A stretch of DNA of 64,000 bases from Candidatus Poribacteria bacterium (lineage in GTDB: Bacteria > Poribacteria > WGA-4E > WGA-3G), in NCBI GenBank assembly GCA_022821965.1, contig JAJECN010000011.1, forward strand, positions 1 to 64,000, read 5' to 3'. The translations under genes were made by a program, and so were the position numbers. Every line of letters starts with the position of its first letter. Positions within the stretch are counted from its first letter, which is position 1. This document shows, piece after piece, positions 33,819 through 42,647 of the stretch. A model generated the notes under the pieces. It was not told where the DNA came from. It did no database searches and saw only the letters and a program-made list of their open reading frames with translations.

Positions 33819-35081
33819 ATGATAACAACCAGGACGGTTGAAAATCGCGTCTCCTTCGCTACACAGAAATTTAAAGAAATCTTCGGTAGCCCATCCACAT
33901 TCACCGCATCAGCCCCCGGCAGAGTAAACCTCATCGGTGAACACACGGATTACAACGATGGTTATGTGTTTCCAGTCGCGATTGATAAGTATCTCAATAT
34001 CGCCGCACGTCAACGATCTGACAGATACGTCACGTTACACGCCTTAGATGTCAAAGATTCTTACGAATTCAGCCTTAGCAGCCTTCCGTCTACTGAACAA
34101 GCACCTGCATGGAGCCATTACCTCTTAGGGGTCGCGTCCCTCCTACAAGCATCTGGGAAAAGAATATCTGGTATAGATGCTGTCATCACAGGTGATGTCC
34201 CAATCGGGGCGGGCTTGAGTTCCTCAGCAGCACTTTCAGTCTCAGCAGCGCTCACTTTTTTAACTGCCAGTTCTGAAGACTTGTCACCTGAAAGTCCACC
34301 AAAACCAGAGATTGACAATAAAGAACTCGCCGCGTTGTGCCAACAGGTGGAACACGAATTTGCGGGTGTTAATTGCGGTATTATGGACCAGACCATTTCC
34401 CTGCTCGGACGGGAAGACCAAGCACTTTTCCTCGACTGTCGATCGCTTGAACATGAGCATATCCCCCTCAATTTGAAAGCGCATCATATTGCCATTTGCA
34501 ACACGAAAGTAAAGCGCGAGCTCGCTGCTTCTGAATATAATAAACGACGTGCAGAATGCGAAAGAGGTGTTGACATCCTCAAACAGTGGTTACCTGGTAT
34601 CTCCGCGCTCCGCGATATTTCGTTAACAGATTTCAAAAAATATGAAGATGAACTTCCGGCATTAACACAAAAGAGGTGTCGGTATGTGATTGAGGAGAAC
34701 ACGCGCGTACTCGAGGCAGTTTCCGCACTCAAGACGCGACACTCGCAAACAGCAGAGAAAACAGACGAATCGCTTATACAATTTGGTAGACTCATGGACG
34801 TATCACACAATGGACTGCGGGACGATTATGAGGTCAGCTGCACGGAGTTAGATTTGCTTACTGACCTGGCGCGCAGCATTGAAGGTGTGATCGGAAGCCG
34901 AATGACAGGGGCTGGTTTCGGTGGGTGCACAGTCAATATCGTTCACGAAGACGCTTTAGAAACGTTCCGAACGCTCGTGACCACGGAATACTACAAACAG
35001 ATCGGCATTGAACCCGAAATTTATCTCTGTAATGTCAGTGACGGTGCACAAGTTTTTTGGAATTCGGAGTCATCTTCCTAA
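33819..35081 (+). CDS. galK: Galactokinase
   Basis: GalK phosphorylates galactose to galactose-1-phosphate. The 420-residue GHMP kinase shows the galactokinase signature GRVNLIGEHTDYNDGYVFP, the ATP loop PIGAGLSSSAALSVS and the C-terminal GAGFGGCTVNIV. Its length is somewhat above the usual ~390, with a short insertion near 140-155. It is followed by a ROK kinase, forming a small sugar-kinase unit. Confidence 0.94.
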   Translation: MITTRTVENRVSFATQKFKEIFGSPSTFTASAPGRVNLIGEHTDYNDGYVFPVAIDKYLNIAARQRSDRYVTLHALDVKDSYEFSLSSLPSTEQAPAWSHYLLGVASLLQASGKRISGIDAVITGDVPIGAGLSSSAALSVSAALTFLTASSEDLSPESPPKPEIDNKELAALCQQVEHEFAGVNCGIMDQTISLLGREDQALFLDCRSLEHEHIPLNLKAHHIAICNTKVKRELAASEYNKRRAECERGVDILKQWLPGISALRDISLTDFKKYEDELPALTQKRCRYVIEENTRVLEAVSALKTRHSQTAEKTDESLIQFGRLMDVSHNGLRDDYEVSCTELDLLTDLARSIEGVIGSRMTGAGFGGCTVNIVHEDALETFRTLVTTEYYKQIGIEPEIYLCNVSDGAQVFWNSESSS

Positions 35082-35095
35082 ATTATAAACAAAAA

Positions 35096-36133
35096 ATGAG
35101 ATATAGCATCGGCGTTGACCTCGGCGGAACAGATATCAAGGCAGGATTAGTTTCTTCAGTAGGTGATATTTCTTGCCGTGTTATTCTTCCTACAGATGTG
35201 GAGATCGGCGGTCCCAAAGTCGTGGCGGCTCGAATCGCGGAAGCTGTTCGTCAAGTACTTGTGAAGGCACCTGAAAATCACCGAGACACAAGTGAGATTT
35301 GGATCGGATTGGGAGCACCCGGACTTATCATCGCTGAAACAGGTGTTGTCCATTTTTCTCCTAATTTCCCCGGCTGGAGTGACATACCACTTGTCGATTA
35401 TGTGAATGCTGAACTGGCGAAGTTGAGCATTCCGAAGGATGCTGGAAAGCCTAACTCACAAATCGAGAACTACAAACTCATATTAAAGGGTATGGATAAC
35501 GACGTGAACGTGATGACATTAGGTGAGTTTCGGCACGGTGCTGGTGTCGGATACGAAAGCATTGTCGCACTAACGCTCGGTACAGGTGTCGGTGGAGGTG
35601 TTGTTATTGATGAGAAACTCTACCATGGAAGTCAAAATACTGCCGGGGAACTCGGACATACGATCGTTGACCCCAACGGGCGTTACTGTGGCTGTGGCAA
35701 TCAGGGGTGTCTTGAGGCGTATGCTGGCGCGAAAAATATCGTTGAACGCACCCACGCGAAGATCGAAATAGGGCAACAGACGATTTTAACCGAAGTCACA
35801 AAGGACGGTGAATCACTAACACCACGGCAAATAGCGGAGGCAGCCCAAGCAGGCGACCGACTCGCAATGGAAATTTTTGCTGAAACAGGACGGTATATCG
35901 GCATCGCGCTCACTTCAATAGCGCATATTCTCAATCCACAAATCGCAATCATCGGAGGTGGCATCGCGGAAGCCGGTGAAAAACTCCTTTTTGAACCGAT
36001 TCGCGCTGAACTCGCCAAACGTGCCATGGATATTCCAGCACAAATGAAAATTGTAAAGGCACACCTCGGAAATGATGCCGGCATTGTAGGTGCAGCGATG
36101 CTCGCCTTTGAAAGTCAGAAGCCGGTATTGTAA
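35096..36133 (+). CDS. ROK family sugar kinase (glucokinase-like)
   Basis: The 345-residue protein starts MRYSIGVDLGGTDIKAGLV, containing the phosphate-1 loop. The ROK zinc motif CGCGNQGCLEAYA and EXGH-type GELGHTIVDP are present. ATG 35096 begins a frame that also opens 39 bp upstream inside galK, but only the 35096 start fits the family. Glucose or N-acetyl-sugar phosphorylation is likely. It lies 14 bp after galK. Confidence 0.92.
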   Translation: MRYSIGVDLGGTDIKAGLVSSVGDISCRVILPTDVEIGGPKVVAARIAEAVRQVLVKAPENHRDTSEIWIGLGAPGLIIAETGVVHFSPNFPGWSDIPLVDYVNAELAKLSIPKDAGKPNSQIENYKLILKGMDNDVNVMTLGEFRHGAGVGYESIVALTLGTGVGGGVVIDEKLYHGSQNTAGELGHTIVDPNGRYCGCGNQGCLEAYAGAKNIVERTHAKIEIGQQTILTEVTKDGESLTPRQIAEAAQAGDRLAMEIFAETGRYIGIALTSIAHILNPQIAIIGGGIAEAGEKLLFEPIRAELAKRAMDIPAQMKIVKAHLGNDAGIVGAAMLAFESQKPVL

Positions 36134-36178
36134 AACGTAATGTTCAGATTTCTCATAAACCTACTATGGAGAAGACAA

Positions 36179-36814
36179 ATGAAAAATAAGATAAATCCGT
36201 TACAAATTTTAGCAGTCCTTTGTTTGTCATTAATTCTGTTGAGTTGTTCAAAGGTTCCGGATTTCATCAAAGACACTTTCCAACCGGAGATGATCGTCCC
36301 TGTGTTCGACCCAGATGCCCACATTATGCCGCAGACGGGGACCGTCGGCTATGTCAAAAATGGCGTGAAAGTGATGGCAGTACCGCTTAACGACGTAAAG
36401 GCAGTTGATGCGTTTGGTATTTTTATTTATAACGGGACCAACCACTGGATCTCTTTCAAACAGAAGGACTGTCAGATGCTGGATGGGACAGGGAACGTTA
36501 CGAAACCCATTGATAAGTCCCAGGAATCTTTTTATTTAAAAAAGAATTTCAAACCGAAGCTGCCGGCTGAGTTTGGGGCAGAAGTGTTTCGATGGGACAA
36601 GTCTATTCGGATACAAGGCGGTCCGGCGGTTCTTCCGAGAGAGGACCTCGAGCGAACGACAGTGATGCCGGGTCAATATGCAAGATTCTTCCTCTACTTC
36701 CGTAAACGAAGCATTAATTACAGCAACTTGCGAATTATTGTTCCCAGAATCACAAGTGATTTTAATGAACAGCAAACGACATTCGTCTTCAAATTCAGGG
36801 TGCAACGCGGCTAA
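36179..36814 (+). CDS. Predicted lipoprotein of unknown function
   Basis: The 211-residue protein has a lipoprotein signal: hydrophobic ILAVLCLSLILLSC with the lipobox LLSC. The mature part is beta-rich (TVGYVKNGVKVMAVPLNDVKAV ...) and ends FVFKFRVQRG. GGAGAAG at 36168-36174 supports ATG 36179 over 36140. I recognise no family. It precedes an NHL-repeat lipoprotein and a giant outer-membrane protein on the same strand, so a joint envelope role is possible. Confidence 0.75.
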   Translation: MKNKINPLQILAVLCLSLILLSCSKVPDFIKDTFQPEMIVPVFDPDAHIMPQTGTVGYVKNGVKVMAVPLNDVKAVDAFGIFIYNGTNHWISFKQKDCQMLDGTGNVTKPIDKSQESFYLKKNFKPKLPAEFGAEVFRWDKSIRIQGGPAVLPREDLERTTVMPGQYARFFLYFRKRSINYSNLRIIVPRITSDFNEQQTTFVFKFRVQRG

Positions 36815-36830
36815 ATACATACCCAATGAA

Positions 36831-37844
36831 GTGAAATTCCAAACATCACTCCTGAAGTCCGCCCAAAGTGCCATTAGCAGTTTCGTTTGTTTCCTCCTTG
36901 TGCTCTGTGCGAGCTGCAGCCTGCCCGAAGGTGAAGTTGCACAGCCGGTTGAAACTCTATTTTCAAATCGCGAAAGGAATGCCCCACCTATATTGGGTGT
37001 CCGCTATATTGAAACACTTGGTAGAACAGGACAAGGAGCAGGTGAATTTCGGACACCATTGGGACTTACTATAGACGAAGCGGACAGGATTTACATTGCT
37101 GACGCTGGTAACAATCGGGTGCAAGTGATTGATGATGCCGGCAATTTCATGACGGAATTCGGAAGTCGCGGGTGGCAAACAGGGGAATTTGACCATCCAA
37201 CAGACATCGCTCTGAGTTTCCAACGCAGTTACCGCCTCTATGTAGCAGATACAGGTAACAATCGAGTACAATACTGCAATTTCGTTGACCGTATTTTCTA
37301 TCCACTCAGTGAAAGCGTAGATGATATTCTATTAGACCGCCCCGAAGGTATCGGTATCGGACGAAATGGCGAGGTTTACGTCGTTGATACAGGCAATCAT
37401 CGCTGGATTGAATTTAATGTCGCAGGGGTACCCGTTGTCGCACGCGGAAGTTTCGGGAGTGGTAAAGAACAACTCTGGAACCCAACAGACTTGGACGTTG
37501 ATGCGCACGGAAACGTTTATGTCGTTGATACAGGGAACCACCTCATTAAAAAATACGACTTCAGTGGTAACCCTATCAACACATGGGGCGGCGAAGGCGA
37601 CGCGCTTGGACAACTCCGGGAACCGAAGTGCATCACCTTGGACGAATGGAATTACCTTTATGTAACGGACAGCGGCAATCAACGTATCCAAGTCTTTGCG
37701 CCTGATGGCAAAACCATCACAGAATTCAGTGCCGCTGCGCTCTTAGACCCCGCAGGCATCGCTGTCTCAAAAACAGGACGTGTCTTCGTGAGCGATGCCG
37801 AAGCGAATGACATAAAGGTGTTTCAGGTTTTTCGTAAAAAATAG
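36831..37844 (+). CDS. NHL-repeat beta-propeller lipoprotein
   Basis: The 337-residue protein carries a signal with a probable lipobox (VLCASC) and a single six-bladed NHL propeller. Its repeats include IYIADAGNNRVQVID, LYVADTGNNRVQY, VYVVDTGNHRWIEF and LYVTDSGNQRIQVF. GTG 36831 is chosen, because the longer frame runs back into the preceding lipoprotein gene. NHL propellers bind proteins or ligands; the partner is unknown. It lies 16 bp behind the lipoprotein gene. Confidence 0.85.
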   Translation: MKFQTSLLKSAQSAISSFVCFLLVLCASCSLPEGEVAQPVETLFSNRERNAPPILGVRYIETLGRTGQGAGEFRTPLGLTIDEADRIYIADAGNNRVQVIDDAGNFMTEFGSRGWQTGEFDHPTDIALSFQRSYRLYVADTGNNRVQYCNFVDRIFYPLSESVDDILLDRPEGIGIGRNGEVYVVDTGNHRWIEFNVAGVPVVARGSFGSGKEQLWNPTDLDVDAHGNVYVVDTGNHLIKKYDFSGNPINTWGGEGDALGQLREPKCITLDEWNYLYVTDSGNQRIQVFAPDGKTITEFSAAALLDPAGIAVSKTGRVFVSDAEANDIKVFQVFRKK

Positions 37845-37907
37845 TTTTTTAATGTTCCTTGCGGTCAATTAAGCACGTCTGGCATATAACAATCGATGAG
37901 AGAATCC

Positions 37908-37928
37908 AGTCTCACCGACGGTGAGACT
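37908..37928. other. 21-bp odd palindrome upstream of the giant outer-membrane protein gene
   Basis: AGTCTCACCG-A-CGGTGAGACT is a perfect inverted repeat with a one-base centre, 64 bp after the NHL gene stop. A weak T-run (CTTTT) follows about 8 bp later, so it might act as a terminator. It may instead be an operator. Confidence 0.4.
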
Positions 37929-38012
37929 TAGTGTCTTTTGCCAGAGATTGTAAGCCCAAGCATCGCACCGGGCTGGATATACGGGCAGGGACGTTCTTGC
38001 GAAATTTCCCTA

Positions 38013-38036
38013 AACGAACCGCAAGGAAAATTAAAA
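38013..38036 (+). promoter_or_regulatory. Leader with ribosome-binding site, shared with a sigma gene at 59 kb
   Basis: The 24 bases before ATG 38037, including AAGGA at 38023-38027, are identical to the 24 bases at 59011-59034 on the minus strand before the sigma gene start at 59008. The two genes are otherwise unrelated. Confidence 0.6.
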
Positions 38037-41000
38037 ATGCGTATTTTACTTTTTCTCCTTGCGTTTTGTTTATGTATACCCCCCAGTCTCGGAAAAACAG
38101 CGCAAGCCCCTCCTGACGACGCAGAAAAAGTCCTTGAACTCCCTACCTTTTCGGTCCTCCAGAAAGCGGAACGCTTTGAACTGAAAGCAGAAACGCAGGA
38201 ATTTACGGTCAAGTATCCACCGATTCTTCCAAACAGCGAACGGATAATGGAAGCCGGTGGAAAAGTACTTGTGCGAGGGGTTGATTACCAGATTGATTTC
38301 TATTTGGGAAAAATCACTTTAGGAGAGCGTCACGCTACAACTGAAGCGTCTACGGATCGTCCATATAAGTTAGATATAACCTACCGAACACTGCCCTTCG
38401 CAATCAAACAGGTTTATAAACGCGATCTCTACGGAAACCCAGCAGGCGATAGTCAACAAGATAGCAGTCAGTCAACAACCGACACCTCCCAACAGCAAAC
38501 AGATTTTCTTGCTGACAACCGACAGTCGACAACTGACAGCCAATTAGAAGTGTCTGGAAGCCAAACATTTGGCATCTCAGTCGGCAGTAACCGCGGCGTG
38601 ACGCAGAACCAAGAACTCCGCGTCAACGTAGAAGGTAAAGTATCCGAGAATATCAGCGTTCTCGCACTGCTATCCGACCAAGATTTGCCGATCCAACCCG
38701 AAGGAACAACCGAAAATATCCAAGACATCGATCAGAAACTGATTCGTATTACACATCCGAACATGAGAGGCACCTTAGGCGACTTTGAAGGATCTCTCGG
38801 TCCATCAGAGTTTATTTTTTTTCCACGTGCATTGGAAGGCGTACAAGTTGAAGGCGATTTCAAGTCGGTGGACTTTCACCTCATTCCGAGTGCCATTCCG
38901 AAGGGACAATCCACAAGTTTAGTCCTTCAGGGTGAGGAAGGACGGAGTGAATATCGACTCACCGTTGATGGACAATACGTCATCGTGAAAGCAGGGAGTG
39001 AAATCGTTTGGCTGAACGGCGAGAGGATGCGACGCGGCGAAAATAACGATTACATCATCCGTGAATACGGGGACCCGATTGTCGAGTTTAACAGCAAACA
39101 TCTGATAACAAGCAACGACGTAATTCGGATTGACTTTGAATACATCCCCGAAGAGCGTGCGTATCAACAGAATCTTTACGGACTTAGCAGTATCTTCACG
39201 CTGCCCGGTGAACGTTTAACCTTCGGAGCATCTTATGCTGTTGAGGCAGATCTAAATCAACCAGAACAGGCTTTAATCGATTTTAACGATGAGGAGCTGG
39301 AAGCCCTTCGCCAAAATACCCTTGATTTAGAGGAAGAGGGATCCCTCCTCATAGCACCTCAGAAGCATACTGTATGGGGAGTGGAAAGTCGCCTGAACGT
39401 CACCGAGCAAGCGTGGATCCAAGGTGAACTCGCTTACAGCAACCTTGACGAAAACACCTATTCCACTGTCGATCGGAAAGAGGTGAGTCGGGCATGGAAA
39501 TTGAGCGGTTATGCCGATTGGGACTTCACGATAGGATCGGACCAGTTGCGCCCTCAACTGACCACAAACCTCGACATACGGTCGATGGATGCTAACTTCG
39601 TACCTGTCGGTGCCTCAAGCAGCAACCGGACCCGTTCCCGTTACGAAACACAATATGCCAAAGAGGGTTTCGATGACGCGTTTCTGCTCAATCTCGAAGG
39701 TCCTTCGCGAACACCTCAAGACGAGAGAACCCTGAACTTTGACATCCAGATGATTCCGATAGATTGGTTAGAGGTTGACGCGGGGGTCGGTAGGAGTGAA
39801 GAGAGAGAGCCAGAACGCGAAAATATCGTTCAGGAGATGACAGAGTCCGCAGACGCTCGTACAGACGAGGTCACCTCGCCCCTACAAACCGCAAACGCAA
39901 CCATCCGCAACAATTTCAACTGGGGGGTTAACTTCAACCGGCGTTCAGGCGGTGGAATCGCATCCTTTACCGGCATCCGGGCAAACACACGCAGAGACAG
40001 GCAAGAGACGAATACCGTCGCATCGGAACAGCGCACATCTGCAGGAACAGGGTTACTGAGGAAGTTACCGAACCTCCGCTGGGACGACTATCGGAGCAAT
40101 TCTCGGACGGAAGGTGAAGATTCAACAAGGGCACAGTCGCTGCAGAAGTCACGACAGGAAGGTAATTTGTCGTACCCTCTCGGTCCGTTCAGAATCTTAG
40201 GAACATTGGGACGAGTGGAATCGAACGAGGCACTTAACGCGACGCTCAACCGAAAGCGGAATCGGGCAACCGGACGCGTTGACCTTGCTGAGTTCAAGTG
40301 GGCATCTCTGAACACGAGCTACGAACTCGAGGAGGCTTTCGCGAAAGAACCGTTACTCACCGTGGATGACAAGCCTATCGGATTGTCGGATTGGCAGCGA
40401 AGTACGACCGCACGGACTTGGAAAATCGGCATCTTATCGCAACAGGAATCCTTTCTCAGCGGCGGAGTGAATCTGACTGCAAACCTTGCGCGTCGGATGT
40501 TAAAGGCACACACCGATCTCGGTGCGAATACGACGACCCAACTCGCGGATGTCAATCTCCAACTCACACCACTCAGTCGAGCAATTGATATAGAAATCAG
40601 TTATGAATTAGATAAAAAGCTGACAAGTCAACGCCGCGAAGTCTACACCGATATCCATCCACATACTGGTGTGATGCTCCAACCCGGTGAAGGATACTAC
40701 GTGAAGTTGGACGATCTGCACTATGTAGAGGATCCCGAAGAAGGCACCTACATCAAAATCTATCAAAATGTCGGAGATAAACCGACAACAGCAGTAGATG
40801 CAGAATTCCGAATGCGCTTTCAACCCCGTCAGTTTTTCGCACGGCGTGCCAGAGCACAACAACAGCGACAACGGGACTTACTGCGGACGGGTGATAGTTT
40901 ACGCCCGAATAGCCGTCGGCAAGGGGGCATTAGGGCGGATAAAACGTCTGCAACTGCCGAGAGCCGACAGCCGACAACCGACAGCCGATTAGAGTGGTTC

Positions 41001-41822
41001 CTGAAGGCTCTCAGAGGTCAGACGCGGTTGTGGCTGACCGAGGAACAGGAGGTAGAGGATGCGGTGTCTCTCTATCTGCTCCAAAGCCTACAAGGTTCAG
41101 AAACGCTTTTCGGGCGGTTGAACCAACACCATCGGCTCGAATTTTCGCCCTCACCGGCGTTCAATTTCGAGATCAACCTTCGCGCAGGTGAGACACTCAA
41201 CCGGAGAATCAATAACCAAGAACGGCACAGACGACATCGCACATGGGATGTTGGTTTTTCCGTGAATCCAACACAACGCTTATCTGTCGGGGCAAACTGG
41301 GAACAACGCCGAGAAACTGAGAAATATAGCCAATTCCAATTTGAAGAACTCGCGGGGGAAATCGAACCTATGAAGAACGTCGCAGAATTGCCATCAATGC
41401 CCATCTCAAACCTACGCCAATTTGAGCAGACGACTGAATTGAGCCTCCGGTATGAATTGAGCAATTCAATAAGATGGAGTGGTATTGGCGGATATAAACG
41501 CACAATCGACGAGGAGCAGCTCGACGAGGAACCTGAAGCGAAAACGCGTACTTTCTCGTTTGAAAACCGCGTCACCTACAGTCTCATCGGCAAGGGACGC
41601 ATTGATGTCAACTACAAACTCGGCTATGGCGACAGCAGCGGTGGGATACCCTTTGCGCAATACACTTTCTATGAAGGCATCAGTCACGAAGTCCGTACGA
41701 CAGCAGATTACAGATTGCGCAAATTCACCGATTTGCTGTTTCGTCTCAATTACCGTTTACTCTCCACAAAACAGCGAAAGCCCGAACACCGTATGGAGAT
41801 GACGGTCAGTGCGGAACTTTAA
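38037..41822 (+). CDS. Very large secreted/outer-membrane beta-barrel-like protein, SprA-like N-terminal domain
   Basis: The 1261-residue protein has a Sec signal peptide (MRILLFLLAFCLCIPPSLG). The region ~160-260 (LEVSGSQTFGISVGSNRGV, LRVNVEGKVSENISVLALLSDQ, QPEGTTENIQDIDQ, TLGDFEG) resembles the domain seen in large outer-membrane proteins of several diderm phyla and, distantly, SprA. The remaining ~900 residues alternate strands and end with an amphipathic strand (MEMTVSAEL). Two insertions of heptanucleotide repeats are translated within it (DNRQSTTDSQ and SRQPTTDSRL). ATG 38037 is favoured by AAGGA and the signal peptide; a longer frame to 37938 is rejected. A surface or transport role is inferred. 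Confidence 0.78.
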   Translation: MRILLFLLAFCLCIPPSLGKTAQAPPDDAEKVLELPTFSVLQKAERFELKAETQEFTVKYPPILPNSERIMEAGGKVLVRGVDYQIDFYLGKITLGERHATTEASTDRPYKLDITYRTLPFAIKQVYKRDLYGNPAGDSQQDSSQSTTDTSQQQTDFLADNRQSTTDSQLEVSGSQTFGISVGSNRGVTQNQELRVNVEGKVSENISVLALLSDQDLPIQPEGTTENIQDIDQKLIRITHPNMRGTLGDFEGSLGPSEFIFFPRALEGVQVEGDFKSVDFHLIPSAIPKGQSTSLVLQGEEGRSEYRLTVDGQYVIVKAGSEIVWLNGERMRRGENNDYIIREYGDPIVEFNSKHLITSNDVIRIDFEYIPEERAYQQNLYGLSSIFTLPGERLTFGASYAVEADLNQPEQALIDFNDEELEALRQNTLDLEEEGSLLIAPQKHTVWGVESRLNVTEQAWIQGELAYSNLDENTYSTVDRKEVSRAWKLSGYADWDFTIGSDQLRPQLTTNLDIRSMDANFVPVGASSSNRTRSRYETQYAKEGFDDAFLLNLEGPSRTPQDERTLNFDIQMIPIDWLEVDAGVGRSEEREPERENIVQEMTESADARTDEVTSPLQTANATIRNNFNWGVNFNRRSGGGIASFTGIRANTRRDRQETNTVASEQRTSAGTGLLRKLPNLRWDDYRSNSRTEGEDSTRAQSLQKSRQEGNLSYPLGPFRILGTLGRVESNEALNATLNRKRNRATGRVDLAEFKWASLNTSYELEEAFAKEPLLTVDDKPIGLSDWQRSTTARTWKIGILSQQESFLSGGVNLTANLARRMLKAHTDLGANTTTQLADVNLQLTPLSRAIDIEISYELDKKLTSQRREVYTDIHPHTGVMLQPGEGYYVKLDDLHYVEDPEEGTYIKIYQNVGDKPTTAVDAEFRMRFQPRQFFARRARAQQQRQRDLLRTGDSLRPNSRRQGGIRADKTSATAESRQPTTDSRLEWFLKALRGQTRLWLTEEQEVEDAVSLYLLQSLQGSETLFGRLNQHHRLEFSPSPAFNFEINLRAGETLNRRINNQERHRRHRTWDVGFSVNPTQRLSVGANWEQRRETEKYSQFQFEELAGEIEPMKNVAELPSMPISNLRQFEQTTELSLRYELSNSIRWSGIGGYKRTIDEEQLDEEPEAKTRTFSFENRVTYSLIGKGRIDVNYKLGYGDSSGGIPFAQYTFYEGISHEVRTTADYRLRKFTDLLFRLNYRLLSTKQRKPEHRMEMTVSAEL
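38512..38546. repeat. Heptanucleotide repeats inside the giant gene (first)
   Basis: Five consecutive heptads CTGACAA, CCGACAG, TCGACAA, CTGACAG, CCAATTA are read in frame. They encode a Ser/Thr/Gln/Asp-rich linker just before the conserved LEVSGSQTFG strand. Confidence 0.8.
40964..40991. repeat. Heptanucleotide repeats inside the giant gene (second)
   Basis: Four heptads CCGACAG, CCGACAA, CCGACAG, CCGATTA are read in frame as part of a polar linker (SRQPTTDSRL) before a hydrophobic strand. Confidence 0.8.
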
Positions 41823-42634
41823 TAGCGCGAGTCCAATAATAAACGCCTCTTAATATTTCCCCACGTTGTAGCGACTTTATCCTTCGGCGAAACCGCGAAC
41901 AAGGTACCCCGCATCACAGCTCTGATTTCGGTTTCACTGAGCGCACGACTCCATATCGCGACTTCGTCAATAGAGCCATTTTCAAATGCATACTTGGGTT
42001 TACCTTCAGCACACCCAATCCGCAAATCCTGATCATTGGCACCATTGAAGCGAGGATGTTTTCTCGTATCAAGATCAAGGATGTTTTCTCCATCAAGGTA
42101 CATTTTCACAGAGGAATCTGCACACACCCCAACAATGTGATGCCACATGCCATTCTTCATCTTGTTGTTGATTAAAATCGTTTCCTGGAATTCATCCCTT
42201 CCTAATATAATCCCGAGACCACCAGGATCAAGATCCTTTTTATCGTAGACTACCATACCATATTGGCTGTGGGATCGGTTATAACTCCCCTTATCAAGCC
42301 ATTGGGAAGAACTACCCTTCCAATTCTCGTGATATACCCATGCCATCATCGTGATCTCTTCACTGATTTCCAGTTCATCAGCGGCAGGGACATTCACACA
42401 ATCTTCGGTATCATTAGTAATATGAACAGCGTTCCCATATTTACCCTTGACAAATTTGGTGTCTTTGACAACTTCGGCATCAAGTCCGTTGCCAGATTCA
42501 TCGAGAATCCGTTTACCCTTGACGTTGTCGAACGTAAAGTAAACGACAAGATCTTTATCAAGATTTGCGGTTGCATATCCGCTTGTGATAAGCGTCAGAG
42601 CGATGAGTGAAGCGTAGAGAAATGATCGTTTCAT
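41819..42634 (-). CDS. Secreted LamG (concanavalin A-like) domain protein
   Basis: The 271-residue protein has a Sec signal (MKRSFLYASLIALTLITSGYA) and one LamG/laminin-G-like fold: LVVYFTFDNVKGKRILDESGNGLDAEV, AVHITNDTEDCVNVP, WHHIVGVCADSSVKMYLDGE and IDEVAIWSRALSETEIRAVM. Such domains bind carbohydrates or proteins. The C-terminal tail FAVSPKDKVATTWGNIK closely resembles the tail of the TolB-like protein at 62.6 kb. ATG 42634 has AGGAGA at 42644-42649, overlapping the stop of the upstream sigma-WD40 gene. The two are thus one operon and the LamG protein may be a partner of that sensor. Confidence 0.87.
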   Translation of the reverse strand: MKRSFLYASLIALTLITSGYATANLDKDLVVYFTFDNVKGKRILDESGNGLDAEVVKDTKFVKGKYGNAVHITNDTEDCVNVPAADELEISEEITMMAWVYHENWKGSSSQWLDKGSYNRSHSQYGMVVYDKKDLDPGGLGIILGRDEFQETILINNKMKNGMWHHIVGVCADSSVKMYLDGENILDLDTRKHPRFNGANDQDLRIGCAEGKPKYAFENGSIDEVAIWSRALSETEIRAVMRGTLFAVSPKDKVATTWGNIKRRLLLDSRY

Positions 42635-42647
42635 TCTGTTTGGTCTC

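Noticed and set aside
37938-38036. N-terminal extension of the giant outer-membrane protein
   Set aside because: It would bury the signal peptide; AAGGA supports ATG 38037.
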